In this document: positions 37,598-51,989 of the stretch, in pieces
How the letters are laid out: each line of letters opens with the position of its first letter
Numbering within the stretch: position 1 is the first letter of the stretch
Origin: Auanema rhodensis
Lineage: Eukaryota > Nematoda > Chromadorea > Rhabditida > Rhabditidae
DNA: 64,000 bases
NCBI GenBank assembly: GCA_964057225.1
Contig: OZ059894.1
Span: forward strand, 22,846,476-22,910,475
Reading direction: 5' to 3'
The notes under the pieces: model-generated
The model's database searches: none
What the model was told of the DNA's origin: nothing
What the model saw: the letters and a program-made list of their open reading frames with translations, nothing else
Program-made: the position numbers and the translations under genes

Positions 37598-40500
37598 ATG
37601 TACACTCAACATTGCTTCCAAAAACATTTTGACAAAAATTTTTTCGAAAAATTTCAAAATAATTTAGCAAAAAGTAGATGTTTTTAGATTCCTTTTTTCA
37701 AGGCAAAGACGATGGACAATGTTATTCAACGAAAAAATTAATTCTTCAGGGTGAAAATCGAGGATATAAGTGTGAACTTATATCAGTTGATATCTCGGTG
37801 CATTTTTAAGCTAGCGCAAATCTGATAACACAGATCGACGCAGCTTAAAAATCCGCATCGAATGCACTATACTACATTAAGAAACGCTCAATACAAGAAT
37901 TAGTTATGATCGTTTGAAAAATGATGCATTAGTGTATGTTGAGTTTCCATGTACACTCAACATTGCTTCCAAAAACATTTTGACAAAAATTTTTTCGAAA
38001 AATTTCAGAATAATTTAGCAAAAAGTAGATGTTTTTAGATTCCATTTTTCAAGGCAAAGACGATGGACAATGTTATTCAACGAAAAAATCAATTCTTCAG
38101 GGTGAAAATCGAGGATATAAGTGTGAACTTATATCAGTTGATATCTCGGTGCATTTTTAAGCTAGCGCAAATCTGATAACACAGATCGACGCAGCTTAAA
38201 AATCCGCATCGAATGCACTATACTACATTAAGAAACGCTTAATACAAAAATTAGTTATGATCGTTTGAAAAATGATGCATTAGTGTATGTTGAGTTTCCA
38301 TGTACACTCAACATTGCTTCCAAAAACATTTTGACAAAAATTTTTTCGAAAAATTTCAGAATAATTTAGCAAAAAGTAGATGTTTTTAGATTCCTTTTTT
38401 CAAGGCAAAGACGATGGTCAATGTTATTCAACGAAAAAATCAATTCTTCAGGGTGAAAATCGAGGATATAAGTGTGAACTTATATCAGTTGATATCTCGG
38501 TGCATTTTTAAGCTAGCGCAAATCTGATAACACAGATCGACGCAGCTTAAAAATCCGCATCGAATGCACTATACTACATTAAGAAACGCTTAATACAAAA
38601 ATTAGTTATGATCGTTTGAAAAATGATGCATTAGTGTATGTTGAGTTTCCATGTACACTCAACATTGCTTCCAAAAACATTTTGACAAAAATTTTTTCGA
38701 AAAATTTCAAAATAATTTAGCAAAAAGTAGATGTTTTTAGATTCCTTTTTTCAAGGCAAAGACGATGGACAATGTTATTCAACGAAAAAATTAATTCTTC
38801 AGGGTGAAAATCGAGGATATAAGTGTGAACTTATATCAGTTGATATCTCGGTGCATTTTTAAGCTAGCGCAAATCTGATAACACAGATCGACGCAGCTTA
38901 AAAATCCGCATCGAATGCACTATACTACATTAAGAAACGCTCAATACAAAAATTAGTTATGATCGTTTGAAAAATGATGCATTAGTGTATGTTGAGTTTC
39001 CATGTACACTCAACATTGCTTCCAAAAACATTTTGACAAAAATTTTTTCGAAAAATTTCAGAATAATTTAGCAAAAAGTAGATGTTTTTAGATTCCATTT
39101 TTCAAGGCAAAGACGATGGACAATGTTATTCAACGAAAAAATCAATTCTTCAGGGTGAAAATCGAGGATATAAGTGTGAACTTATATCAGTTGATATCTC
39201 GGTGCATTTTTAAGCTAGCGCAAATCTGATAACACAGATCGACGCAGCTTAAAAATCCGCATCGAATGCACTATACTACATTAAGAAACGCTTAATACAA
39301 AAATTAGTTATGATCGTTTGAAAAATGATGCATTAGTGTATGTTGAGTTTCCATGTACACTCAACATTGCTTCCAAAAACATTTTGACAAAAATTTTTTC
39401 GAAAAATTTCAGAATAATTTAGCAAAAAGTAGATGTTTTTAGATTCCTTTTTTCAAGGCAAAGACGATGGTCAATGTTATTCAACGAAAAAATCAATTCT
39501 TCAGGGTGAAAATCGAGGATATAAGTGTGAACTTATATCAGTTGATATCTCGGTGCATTTTTAAGCTAGCGCAAATCTGATAACACAGATCGACGCAGCT
39601 TAAAAATCCGCATCGAATGCACTATACTACATTAAGAAACGCTTGATACAAAAATTAGTTATGATCGTTTGAAAAATGATGCATTAGTGTATGTTGAGTT
39701 TCCATGTACACTCAACATTGCTTCCAAAAACATTTTGACAAAAATTTTTTCGAAAAATTTCAAAATAATTTAGCAAAAAGTAGATGTTTTTAGATTCCTT
39801 TTTTCAAGGCAAAGACGATGGACAATGTTATTCAACGAAAAAATTAATTCTTCAGGGTGAAAATCGAGGATATAAGTGTGAACTTATATCAGTTGATATC
39901 TCGGTGCATTTTTAAGCTAGCGCAAATCTGATAACACAGATCGACGCAGCTTAAAAATCCGCATCGAATGCACTATACTACATTAAGAAACGCTCAATAC
40001 AAGAATTAGTTATGATCGTTTGAAAAATGATGCATTAGTGTATGTTGAGTTTCCATGTACACTCAACATTGCTTCCAAAAACATTTTGACAAAAATTTTT
40101 TCGAAAAATTTCAGAATAATTTAGCAAAAAGTAGATGTTTTTAGATTCCATTTTTCAAGGCAAAGACGATGGACAATGTTATTCAACGAAAAAATCAATT
40201 CTTCAGGGTGAAAATCGAGGATATAAGTGTGAACTTATATCAGTTGATATCTCGGTGCATTTTTAAGCTAGCGCAAATCTGATAACACAGATCGACGCAG
40301 CTTAAAAATCCGCATCGAATGCACTATACTACATTAAGAAACGCTTAATACAAAAATTAGTTATGATCGTTTGAAAAATGATGCATTAGTGTATGTTGAG
40401 TTTCCATGTACACTCAACATTGCTTCCAAAAACATTTTGACAAAAATTTTTTCGAAAAATTTCAGAATAATTTAGCAAAAAGTAGATGTTTTTAGATTCC

Positions 40501-41458
40501 TTTTTTCAAGGCAAAGACGATGGTCAATGTTATTCAACGAAAAAATCAATTCTTCAGGGTGAAAATCGAGGATATAAGTGTGAACTTATATCAGTTGATA
40601 TCTCGGTGCATTTTTAAGCTAGCGCAAATCTGATAACACAGATCGACGCAGCTTAAAAATCCGCATCGAATGCACTATACTACATTAAGAAACGCTTAAT
40701 ACAAAAATTAGTTATGATCGTTTGAAAAATGATGCATTAGTGTATGTTGAGTTTCCATGTACACTCAACATTGCTTCCAAAAACATTTTGACAAAAATTT
40801 TTTCGAAAAATTTCAAAATAATTTAGCAAAAAGTAGATGTTTTTAGATTCCTTTTTTCAAGGCAAAGACGATGGACAATGTTATTCAACGAAAAAATTAA
40901 TTCTTCAGGGTGAAAATCGAGGATATAAGTGTGAACTTATATCAGTTGATATCTCGGTGCATTTTTAAGCTAGCGCAAATCTGATAACACAGATCGACGC
41001 AGCTTAAAAATCCGCATCGAATGCACTATACTACATTAAGAAACGCTCAATACAAAAATTAGTTATGATCGTTTGAAAAATGATGCATTAGTGTATGTTG
41101 AGTTTCCATGTACACTCAACATTGCTTCCAAAAACATTTTGACAAAAATTTTTTCGAAAAATTTCAGAATAATTTAGCAAAAAGTAGATGTTTTTAGATT
41201 CCATTTTTCAAGGCAAAGACGATGGACAATGTTATTCAACGAAAAAATCAATTCTTCAGGGTGAAAATCGAGGATATAAGTGTGAACTTATATCAGTTGA
41301 TATCTCGGTGCATTTTTAAGCTAGCGCAAATCTGATAACACAGATCGACGCAGCTTAAAAATCCGCATCGAATGCACTATACTACATTAAGAAACGCTTA
41401 ATACAAAAATTAGTTATGATCGTTTGAAAAATGATGCATTAGTGTATGTTGAGTTTCC
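37598..41458. repeat. P-G3-A4 trimer HOR (1,053 bp) with 2,106-bp super-period
   Basis: A4 units at 37598, 38651, 39704 and 40757, P units at 37949, 39002, 40055 and 41108, and G3 units at 38300, 39353 and 40406 give a strict three-monomer order with a 1,053-bp period. A4 alternates between CTCAATACAAGAA (37598, 39704) and CTCAATACAAAAA (38651, 40757). GCTTGATA occurs in the unit before each ACAAGAA copy (37247, 39353). The trimer was therefore itself amplified as a hexamer of 2,106 bp. Confidence 0.92.
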
Positions 41459-43564
41459 ATGTACACTCAACATTGCTTCCAAAAACATTTTGACAAAAAT
41501 TTTTTCGAAAAATTTCAGAATAATTCAGCAAAAAGTAGATGATTTTAGATTTCATTTTTCAAGGCAAAGACGATGAACAATGTTATTCAACGAAAAAATT
41601 AATTCTTCAGGGTGAAAATCGAGGATATAAGTGTGAACTTATATCAGTTGATATCTCGGTGCATTTTTAAGCTAGCGCAAATCTGATAACACAGATCGAC
41701 GCAGCTTAACAATCCGCATCGAATGCACAATACTACATTGAAAAACGCTTAATACAAAAATTAGTTATGATCGTTTGAAAAATGATGCATTAGTGTATGT
41801 TGAGTTTCCATGTACACTCAACATTGCTTCCAAAAACATTTTGACAAAAATTTTTTCGAAAAATTTCAGAATAATTTAGCAAAAAGTAGATGTTTTTAGA
41901 TTCCATTTTTCAAGGCAAAGACGATGGACAATGTTATTCAACGAAAAAATCAATTCTTCAGGGTGAAAATCGAGGATATAAGTGTGAACTTATATCAGTT
42001 GATATCTCGGTGCATTTTTAAGCTAGCGCAAATCTGATAACACAGATCGACGCAGCTTAAAAATCCGCATCGAATGCACTATACTACATTAAGAAACGCT
42101 TAATACAAAAATTAGTTATGATCGTTTGAAAAATGATGCATTAGTGTATGTTGAGTTTCCATGTACACTCAACATTGCTTCCAAAAACATTTTGACAAAA
42201 ATTTTTTCGAAAAATTTCAGAATAATTCAGCAAAAAGTAGATGATTTTAGATTCCATTTTTCAAAGCAAAGACGATGAACAATGTTATTCAACGAAAAAA
42301 TTAATTCTTCAGGGTGAAAATCGAGGATATAAGTGTGAACTTATATCAGTTGATATCTCGGTGCATTTTTAAGCTAGCGCAAATCTGATAACACAGATCG
42401 ACGCAGCTTAACAATCCGCATCGAATGCACTATACTACATTGAAAAACGCTTAATACAAAAATTAGTTATGATCGTTTGAAAAATGATGCATTAGTGTAT
42501 GTTGAGTTTCCATGTACACTCAACATTGCTTCCAAAAACATTTTGACAAAAATTTTTTCGAAAAATTTCAGAATAATTTAGCAAAAAGTAGATGTTTTTA
42601 GATTCCATTTTTCAAGGCAAAGACGATGGACAATGTTATTCAACGAAAAAATCAATTCTTCAGGGTGAAAATCGAGGATATAAGTGTGAACTTATATCAG
42701 TTGATATCTCGGTGCATTTTTAAGCTAGCGCAAATCTGATAACACAGAACGACGCAGCTTAAAAATCCGCATCGAATGCACTGTACTACATTGAGAAACG
42801 CTTAATACAAAAATTAGTTATGATCGTTTGAAAAATGATGCATTAGTGTATGTTGAGTTTCCATGTACACTCAACATTGCTTCCAAAAACATTTTGACAA
42901 AAATTTTTTCGAAAAATTTCAGAATAATTCAGCAAAAAGTAGATGATTTTAGATTCCATTTTTCAAGGCAAAGACGATGAACAATGTTATTCAACGAAAA
43001 AATTAATTCTTCAGGGTGAAAATCGAGGATATAAGTGTGAACTTATATCAGTTGATATCTCGGTGCATTTTTAAGCTAGCGCAAATCTGATAACACAGAT
43101 CGACGCAGCTTAACAATCCGCATCGAATGCACTATACTACATTGAAAAACGCTTAATACAAAAATTAGTTATGATCGTTTGAAAAATGATGCATTAGTGT
43201 ATGTTGAGTTTCCATGTACACTCAACATTGCTTCCAAAAACATTTTGACAAAAATTTTTTCGAAAAATTTCAGAATAATTTAGCAAAAAGTAGATGTTTT
43301 TAGATTCCATTTTTCAAGGCAAAGACGATGGACAATGTTATTCAACGAAAAAATCAATTCTTCAGGGTGAAAATCGAGGATATAAGTGTGAACTTATATC
43401 AGTTGATATCTCGGTGCATTTTTAAGCTAGCGCAAATCTGATAACACAGAACGACGCAGCTTAAAATTCCGCATCGAATGCACTATACTACATTGAGAAA
43501 CGCTTAATACAAAAATTAGTTATGATCGTTTGAAAAATGATGCATTAGTGTATGTTGAGTTTCC
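41459..43564. repeat. N-P dimer HOR (702 bp), three copies
   Basis: N units at 41459, 42161 and 42863 alternate with P units at 41810, 42512 and 43214. Distinguishing marks are GCACAATAC in the first N, CAAAGCAAAG in the second N, ACAGAACGACGC in the P units at 42512 and 43214, CTGTACTAC at 42512, and AAAATTCCGC at 43214. Most of this block recurs at 47777-49531. Confidence 0.9.
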
Positions 43565-46500
43565 ATGTACACTCAACATTGCTTCCAAAAACATTTTGAC
43601 AAAAATTTTTTCGAAAAATTTCAGAATAATTTAGCAAAAAGTAGATGTTTTTAGATTCCTTTTTTCAAGGCAAAGACGATGGTCAATGTTATTCAACGAA
43701 AAAATCAATTCTTCAGGGTGAAAATCGAGGATATAAGTGTGAACTTATATCAGTTGATATCTCGGTGCATTTTTAAGCTAGCGCAAATCTGATAACACAG
43801 ATCGACGCAGCTTAAAAATCCGCATCGAATGCACTATACTACATTAAGAAACGCTTGATACAAAAATTAGTTATGATCGTTTGAAAAATGATGCATTAGT
43901 GTATGTTGAGTTTCCATGTACACTCAACATTGCTTCCAAAAACATTTTGACAAAAATTTTTTCGAAAAATTTCAAAATAATTTAGCAAAAAGTAGATGTT
44001 TTTAGATTCCTTTTTTCAAGGCAAAGACGATGGACAATGTTATTCAACGAAAAAATTAATTCTTCAGGGTGAAAATCGAGGATATAAGTGTGAACTTATA
44101 TCAGTTGATATCTCGGTGCATTTTTAAGCTAGCGCAAATCTGATAACACAGATCGACGCAGCTTAAAAATCCGCATCGAATGCACTATACTACATTAAGA
44201 AACGCTCAATACAAGAATTAGTTATGATCGTTTGAAAAATGATGCATTAGTGTATGTTGAGTTTCCATGTACACTCAACATTGCTTCCAAAAACATTTTG
44301 ACAAAAATTTTTTCGAAAAATTTCAGAATAATTTAGCAAAAAGTAGATGTTTTTAGATTCCTTTTTTCAAGGCAAAGACGATGGTCAATGTTATTCAACG
44401 AAAAAATCAATTCTTCAGGGTGAAAATCGAGGATATAAGTGTGAACTTATATCAGTTGATATCTCGGTGCATTTTTAAGCTAGCGCAAATCTGATAACAC
44501 AGATCGACGCAGCTTAAAAATCCGCATCGAATGCACTATACTACATTAAGAAACGCTTAATACAAAAATTAGTTATGATCGTTTGAAAAATGATGCATTA
44601 GTGTATGTTGAGTTTCCATGTACACTCAACATTGCTTCCAAAAACATTTTGACAAAAATTTTTTCGAAAAATTTCAAAATAATTTAGCAAAAAGTAGATG
44701 TTTTTAGATTCCTTTTTTCAAGGCAAAGACGATGGACAATGTTATTCAACGAAAAAATTAATTCTTCAGGGTGAAAATCGAGGATATAAGTGTGAACTTA
44801 TATCAGTTGATATCTCGGTGCATTTTTAAGCTAGCGCAAATCTGATAACACAGATCGACGCAGCTTAAAAATCCGCATCGAATGCACTATACTACATTAA
44901 GAAACGCTCAATACAAGAATTAGTTATGATCGTTTGAAAAATGATGCATTAGTGTATGTTGAGTTTCCATGTACACTCAACATTGCTTCCAAAAACATTT
45001 TGACAAAAATTTTTTCGAAAAATTTCAAAATAATTTAGCAAAAAGTAGATGTTTTTAGATTCCTTTTTTCAAGGCAAAGACGATGGACAATGTTATTCAA
45101 CGAAAAAATTAATTCTTCAGGGTGAAAATCGAGGATATAAGTGTGAACTTATATCAGTTGATATCTCGGTGCATTTTTAAGCTAGCGCAAATCTGATAAC
45201 ACAGATCGACGCAGCTTAAAAATCCGCATCGAATGCACTATACTACATTAAGAAACGCTCAATACAAGAATTAGTTATGATCGTTTGAAAAATGATGCAT
45301 TAGTGTATGTTGAGTTTCCATGTACACTCAACATTGCTTCCAAAAACATTTTGACAAAAATTTTTTCGAAAAATTTCAGAATAATTTAGCAAAAAGTAGA
45401 TGTTTTTAGATTCCTTTTTTCAAGGCAAAGACGATGGTCAATGTTATTCAACGAAAAAATCAATTCTTCAGGGTGAAAATCGAGGATATAAGTGTGAACT
45501 TATATCAGTTGATATCTCGGTGCATTTTTAAGCTAGCGCAAATCTGATAACACAGATCGACGCAGCTTAAAAATCCGCATCGAATGCACTATACTACATT
45601 AAGAAACGCTTAATACAAAAATTAGTTATGATCGTTTGAAAAATGATGCATTAGTGTATGTTGAGTTTCCATGTACACTCAACATTGCTTCCAAAAACAT
45701 TTTGACAAAAATTTTTTCGAAAAATTTCAAAATAATTTAGCAAAAAGTAGATGTTTTTAGATTCCTTTTTTCAAGGCAAAGACGATGGACAATGTTATTC
45801 AACGAAAAAATTAATTCTTCAGGGTGAAAATCGAGGATATAAGTGTGAACTTATATCAGTTGATATCTCGGTGCATTTTTAAGCTAGCGCAAATCTGATA
45901 ACACAGATCGACGCAGCTTAAAAATCCGCATCGAATGCACTATACTACATTAAGAAACGCTCAATACAAGAATTAGTTATGATCGTTTGAAAAATGATGC
46001 ATTAGTGTATGTTGAGTTTCCATGTACACTCAACATTGCTTCCAAAAACATTTTGACAAAAATTTTTTCGAAAAATTTCAGAATAATTTAGCAAAAAGTA
46101 GATGTTTTTAGATTCCTTTTTTCAAGGCAAAGACGATGGTCAATGTTATTCAACGAAAAAATCAATTCTTCAGGGTGAAAATCGAGGATATAAGTGTGAA
46201 CTTATATCAGTTGATATCTCGGTGCATTTTTAAGCTAGCGCAAATCTGATAACACAGATCGACGCAGCTTAAAAATCCGCATCGAATGCACTATACTACA
46301 TTAAGAAACGCTTAATACAAAAATTAGTTATGATCGTTTGAAAAATGATGCATTAGTGTATGTTGAGTTTCCATGTACACTCAACATTGCTTCCAAAAAC
46401 ATTTTGACAAAAATTTTTTCGAAAAATTTCAGAATAATTTAGCAAAAAGTAGATGTTTTTAGATTCCTTTTTTCAAGGCAAAGACGATGGTCAATGTTAT

Positions 46501-47074
46501 TCAACGAAAAAATCAATTCTTCAGGGTGAAAATCGAGGATATAAGTGTGAACTTATATCAGTTGATATCTCGGTGCATTTTTAAGCTAGCGCAAATCTGA
46601 TAACACAGATCGACGCAGCTTAAAAATCCGCATCGAATGCACTATACTACATTAAGAAACGCTTAATACAAAAATTAGTTATGATCGTTTGAAAAATGAT
46701 GCATTAGTGTATGTTGAGTTTCCATGTACACTCAACATTGCTTCCAAAAACATTTTGACAAAAATTTTTTCGAAAAATTTCAAAATAATTTAGCAAAAAG
46801 TAGATGTTTTTAGATTCCTTTTTTCAAGGCAAAGACGATGGACAATGTTATTCAACGAAAAAATTAATTCTTCAGGGTGAAAATCGAGGATATAAGTGTG
46901 AACTTATATCAGTTGATATCTCGGTGCATTTTTAAGCTAGCGCAAATCTGATAACACAGATCGACGCAGCTTAAAAATCCGCATCGAATGCACTATACTA
47001 CATTAAGAAACGCTCAATACAAAAATTAGTTATGATCGTTTGAAAAATGATGCATTAGTGTATGTTGAGTTTCC
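43565..47074. repeat. G3/A4 dimer-like block
   Basis: The order is G3 (43565, GCTTGATA), A4 (43916), G3, A4, A4 (44969), G3, A4 (45671), G3, G3 (46373), A4 (46724). A4 units up to 45671 read CTCAATACAAGAA; the last reads CTCAATACAAAAA. The basic period is a 702-bp dimer with one extra A4 and one extra G3, as unequal exchange at single-monomer register would leave. Confidence 0.9.
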
Positions 47075-47776
47075 ATGTACACTCAACATTGCTTCCAAAA
47101 ACATTTTGACAAAAATTTTTTCGAAAAATTTCAGAATAATTTAGCAAAAAGTAGATGTTTTTAGATTCCATTTTTCAAGGCAAAGACGATGGACAATGTT
47201 ATTCAACGAAAAAATCAATTCTTCAGGGTGAAAATCGAGGATATAAGTGTGAACTTATATCAGTTGATATCTCGGTGCATTTTTAAGCTAGCGCAAATCT
47301 GATAACACAGATCGACGCAGCTTAACAATCCGCATCGAATGCACTATACTACATTGAAAAACGCTTAATACAAAAATTAGTTATGATCGTTTGAAAAATG
47401 ATGCATTAGTGTATGTTGAGTTTCCATGTACACTCAACATTGCTTCCAAAAACATTTTGACAAAAATTTTTTCGAAAAATTTCAGAATAATTTAGCAAAA
47501 AGTAGATGTTTTTAGATTCCTTTTTTCAAGGCAAAGACGATGGTCAATGTTATTCAACGAAAAAATCAATTCTTCAGGGTGAAAATCAAGGATATAAGTG
47601 TGAACTTATATCAGTTGATATCTCGGTGCATTTTTAAGCTAGCGCAAATCTGATAACACAGATCGACGCAGCTTAAAAATCCGCATCGAATGCACTATAC
47701 TACATTAAGAAACGCTTAATACAAAAATTAGTTATGATCGTTTGAAAAATGATGCATTAGTGTATGTTGAGTTTCC
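47075..47776. repeat. P hybrid and G monomer joining two blocks
   Basis: The unit at 47075 starts as P but ends like N (CTTAACAATCC, CATTGAAAAACGC). The unit at 47426 is G3 with a private GAAAATCAAGG near 47588, one of the few changes in the otherwise conserved core. Confidence 0.85.
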
Positions 47777-49531
47777 ATGTACACTCAACATTGCTTCCAA
47801 AAACATTTTGACAAAAATTTTTTCGAAAAATTTCAGAATAATTTAGCAAAAAGTAGATGTTTTTAGATTCCATTTTTCAAGGCAAAGACGATGGACAATG
47901 TTATTCAACGAAAAAATCAATTCTTCAGGGTGAAAATCGAGGATATAAGTGTGAACTTATATCAGTTGATATCTCGGTGCATTTTTAAGCTAGCGCAAAT
48001 CTGATAACACAGATCGACGCAGCTTAAAAATCCGCATCGAATGCACTATACTACATTAAGAAACGCTTAATACAAAAATTAGTTATGATCGTTTGAAAAA
48101 TGATGCATTAGTGTATGTTGAGTTTCCATGTACACTCAACATTGCTTCCAAAAACATTTTGACAAAAATTTTTTCGAAAAATTTCAGAATAATTCAGCAA
48201 AAAGTAGATGATTTTAGATTCCATTTTTCAAAGCAAAGACGATGAACAATGTTATTCAACGAAAAAATTAATTCTTCAGGGTGAAAATCGAGGATATAAG
48301 TGTGAACTTATATCAGTTGATATCTCGGTGCATTTTTAAGCTAGCGCAAATCTGATAACACAGATCGACGCAGCTTAACAATCCGCATCGAATGCACTAT
48401 ACTACATTGAAAAACGCTTAATACAAAAATTAGTTATGATCGTTTGAAAAATGATGCATTAGTGTATGTTGAGTTTCCATGTACACTCAACATTGCTTCC
48501 AAAAACATTTTGACAAAAATTTTTTCGAAAAATTTCAGAATAATTTAGCAAAAAGTAGATGTTTTTAGATTCCATTTTTCAAGGCAAAGACGATGGACAA
48601 TGTTATTCAACGAAAAAATCAATTCTTCAGGGTGAAAATCGAGGATATAAGTGTGAACTTATATCAGTTGATATCTCGGTGCATTTTTAAGCTAGCGCAA
48701 ATCTGATAACACAGAACGACGCAGCTTAAAAATCCGCATCGAATGCACTATACTACATTGAGAAACGCTTAATACAAAAATTAGTTATGATCGTTTGAAA
48801 AATGATGCATTAGTGTATGTTGAGTTTCCATGTACACTCAACATTGCTTCCAAAAACATTTTGACAAAAATTTTTTCGAAAAATTTCAGAATAATTCAGC
48901 AAAAAGTAGATGATTTTAGATTCCATTTTTCAAGGCAAAGACGATGAACAATGTTATTCAACGAAAAAATTAATTCTTCAGGGTGAAAATCGAGGATATA
49001 AGTGTGAACTTATATCAGTTGATATCTCGGTGCATTTTTAAGCTAGCGCAAATCTGATAACACAGATCGACGCAGCTTAACAATCCGCATCGAATGCACT
49101 ATACTACATTGAAAAACGCTTAATACAAAAATTAGTTATGATCGTTTGAAAAATGATGCATTAGTGTATGTTGAGTTTCCATGTACACTCAACATTGCTT
49201 CCAAAAACATTTTGACAAAAATTTTTTCGAAAAATTTCAGAATAATTTAGCAAAAAGTAGATGTTTTTAGATTCCATTTTTCAAGGCAAAGACGATGGAC
49301 AATGTTATTCAACGAAAAAATCAATTCTTCAGGGTGAAAATCGAGGATATAAGTGTGAACTTATATCAGTTGATATCTCGGTGCATTTTTAAGCTAGCGC
49401 AAATCTGATAACACAGAACGACGCAGCTTAAAATTCCGCATCGAATGCACTATACTACATTGAGAAACGCTTAATACAAAAATTAGTTATGATCGTTTGA
49501 AAAATGATGCATTAGTGTATGTTGAGTTTCC
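47777..49531. repeat. Segmental copy of 41810-43564 (offset 5,967 bp = 17 monomers)
   Basis: The order P, N (CAAAGC), P (ACAGAACGACGC), N, P (ACAGAACGACGC plus AAAATTCCGC) matches 41810-43564 marker for marker. One difference noted is CTATACTAC near 48749 against CTGTACTAC near 42783. Preceding units differ in type (N at 41459, G at 47426), so the copy starts near 47777. Confidence 0.9.
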
Positions 49532-51989
49532 ATGTACACTCAACATTGCTTCCAAAAACATTTTGACAAAAATTTTTTCGAGAAATTTCAAAATAATTTA
49601 GCAAAAAGTGGATGTTTTTAGATTCCTTTTTTCAAGGCAAAGACGATGGACAATGTTATTCAACGAAAAAATTAATTCTTCAGGGTGAAAATCGAGGATA
49701 TAAGTGTGAACTTATATCAGTTGATATCTCGGTGCATTTTTAAGCTAGCGCAAATCTGATAACACAGATCGACGCAGCTTAAAAATCCGCATCGAATGCA
49801 CTATACTACATTGAGAAACGATTAATACAAAAATTAGTTATGATCGTTTGAAAAATGATGCATTAGTGTATGTTGAGTTTCCATGTACACTCAACATTGC
49901 TTCCAAAAACATTTTGACAAAAATTTTTTCGAAAAATTTCAGAATAATTTAGCAAAAAGTAGATGTTTTTAGATTCCTTTTTTCAAGGCAAAGACGATGG
50001 ACAATGTTATTCAACGAAAAAATCAATTCTTCAGGGTGAAAATCGAGGATATAAGTGTGAACTTATATCAGTTGATATCTCGGTGCATTTTTAAGCTAGC
50101 GCAAATCTGATAACACAGATCGACGCAGCTTAAAAATCCGCATCGAATGCACTATACTACATTAAGAAACGCTTAATACAAAAATTAGTTATGATCGTTT
50201 GAAAAATGATGCATTAGTGTATGTTGAGTTTCCATGTACACTCAACATTGCTTCCAAAAACATTTTGACAAAAATTTTTTCGAAAAATTTCAAAATAATT
50301 TTGCAAAAAGTAGATGTTTTTGGATTCCTTTTTTCAAGGCAAAGACGATGGACAATGTTATTCAACGAAAAAATTATTTCTTCAGGGTGAAAATCGAGGA
50401 TATAAGTGTGAACTTATATCAGTTGATATCTCGGTGCATTTTTAAGCTAGCGCAAATCTGATAACACAGATCGACGCAGCTTAACATTCAGCATCGAATG
50501 CACTATACTACATTGAGAAACGCTTCATTCAAAAATTAGTTATGATCCTTTGAAAAATGATGCATTAGTGTATGTTGAGTTTCCATGTACACTCAACATT
50601 GCTTCCAAAAACATTTTGACAAAAATTTTTTCGAAAAATTTCAAGATAATTTAGCAAAAAGTAGATGTTTTTAGATTCCATTTTTCAAGGCAAAGACGAT
50701 GGACAATGTTATTCAACGAAAAAATTAATTCTTCAGGGTGAAAATCGAGGATATAAGTGTGAACTTATATCAGTTGATATCTCGGTGAATTTTTAAGCTA
50801 GCGCAAATCGGATAACACAGATCGACGCAGCTTAAAAATTCGCATCGAATGCACTATACTACATTGAGAAACGCTCAATACAAAAATTAGTTATGATTGT
50901 TTGAAAAATGATGCATTAGTGTATGTTGAGTTTCCATGTACACTCAACATTGCTTCCAAAAACATTTTGACAAAAAGTTTTTCGAAAAATTTCAGAATAA
51001 TTTAGCAAAAAGTAGATGTTTTTAGATTCCTTTTTTCAAGGCAAAGACGATGGTCAATGTTATTCAACGAAAAAATCAATTCTTCAGGGTGAAAATCGAG
51101 GATATAAGTGTGAACTTATATCAGTTGATATCTCGGTGCATTTTTAAGCTAGCGCAAATCTGATAACACAGATCGACGCAGCTTAAAAATCCGCATCGAA
51201 TGCACTATACTACATTGAGAAACGCTTAATACAAAAATTAGTTATGATCGTTTGAAAAATGATGCATTAGTGTATGTTGAGTTTCCATGTACACTCAACA
51301 TTGCTTCCAAAAACATTTTGACAAAAATTTTTTCGAAAAATTTCATAATAATTTAGCAAAAAGTAGATGTTTTTAGATTCCATTTTTCAAGGCAAAGACG
51401 ATGGACAATGTTATTCAACGAAAAAATTAATTCTTCAGGGTGAAAATCGAGGATATAAGTGTGAACTTATATCAGTTGATATCTCGGTGCATTTTTAAGC
51501 TAGCGCAAATCTGATAACACAGATCGACGCAGCTTAAAAATCCGCATCGAATGCACTAACACTACATTGAGAAACGCTTAATACAAAAATTAGTTATGAT
51601 CGTTTGAAAAATGATGCATTAGTGTATGTTGAGTTTCCATGTACACTCAACATTGCTTCCAAAAACATTTTGACAAAAATTTTTTCGAAAAATTTCATAA
51701 TAATTTAGCAAAAAGTAGATGTTTTTAGATTCCATTTTTCAAGGCAAAGACGATGGACAATGTTATTCAACGAAAAAATTAATTCTTCAGGGTGAAAATC
51801 GAGGATATAAGTGTGAACTTATATCAGTTGATATCTCGGTGAATTTTTAAGCTAGCGCAAATCTGATAACACAGATCGACGCAGCTTAACATTCAGCATC
51901 GAATGCACTATACTACATTGAGAAACGCTTAATACAAAAATTAGTTATGATCGTTTGAAAAATGATGCATTAGTGTATGTTGAGTTTCC
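49532..51989. repeat. Patch of diverged monomers
   Basis: Seven units carry more private changes than elsewhere. 49532: CGAGAAATTTC and GTGGATG. 50234: AATTTTGC, TTGGATTCC, TTATTTC, CTTAACATTCAGC, GCTTCATTC and GATCCTTTG. 50585: CAAGATAAT, CGGTGAATTT, ATCGGATAAC, AAAATTCGC and GATTGTTTG. 50936: AAAAAGTTTTTCG. 51287: an extra base. 51639: CGGTGAATTT and CTTAACATTCAGC. CTTAACATTCAGC occurs twice, in units 1,405 bp apart. Changes fall even in segments otherwise nearly invariant. This looks like an older or less homogenised part of the array. Confidence 0.85.
51287..51638. repeat. 352-bp monomer with an insertion outside the T-run
   Basis: At 51554-51565 it reads CACTAACACTAC where others read CACTATACTAC. 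It is the only 352-bp unit not due to the K-type T7 run. Confidence 0.9.
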
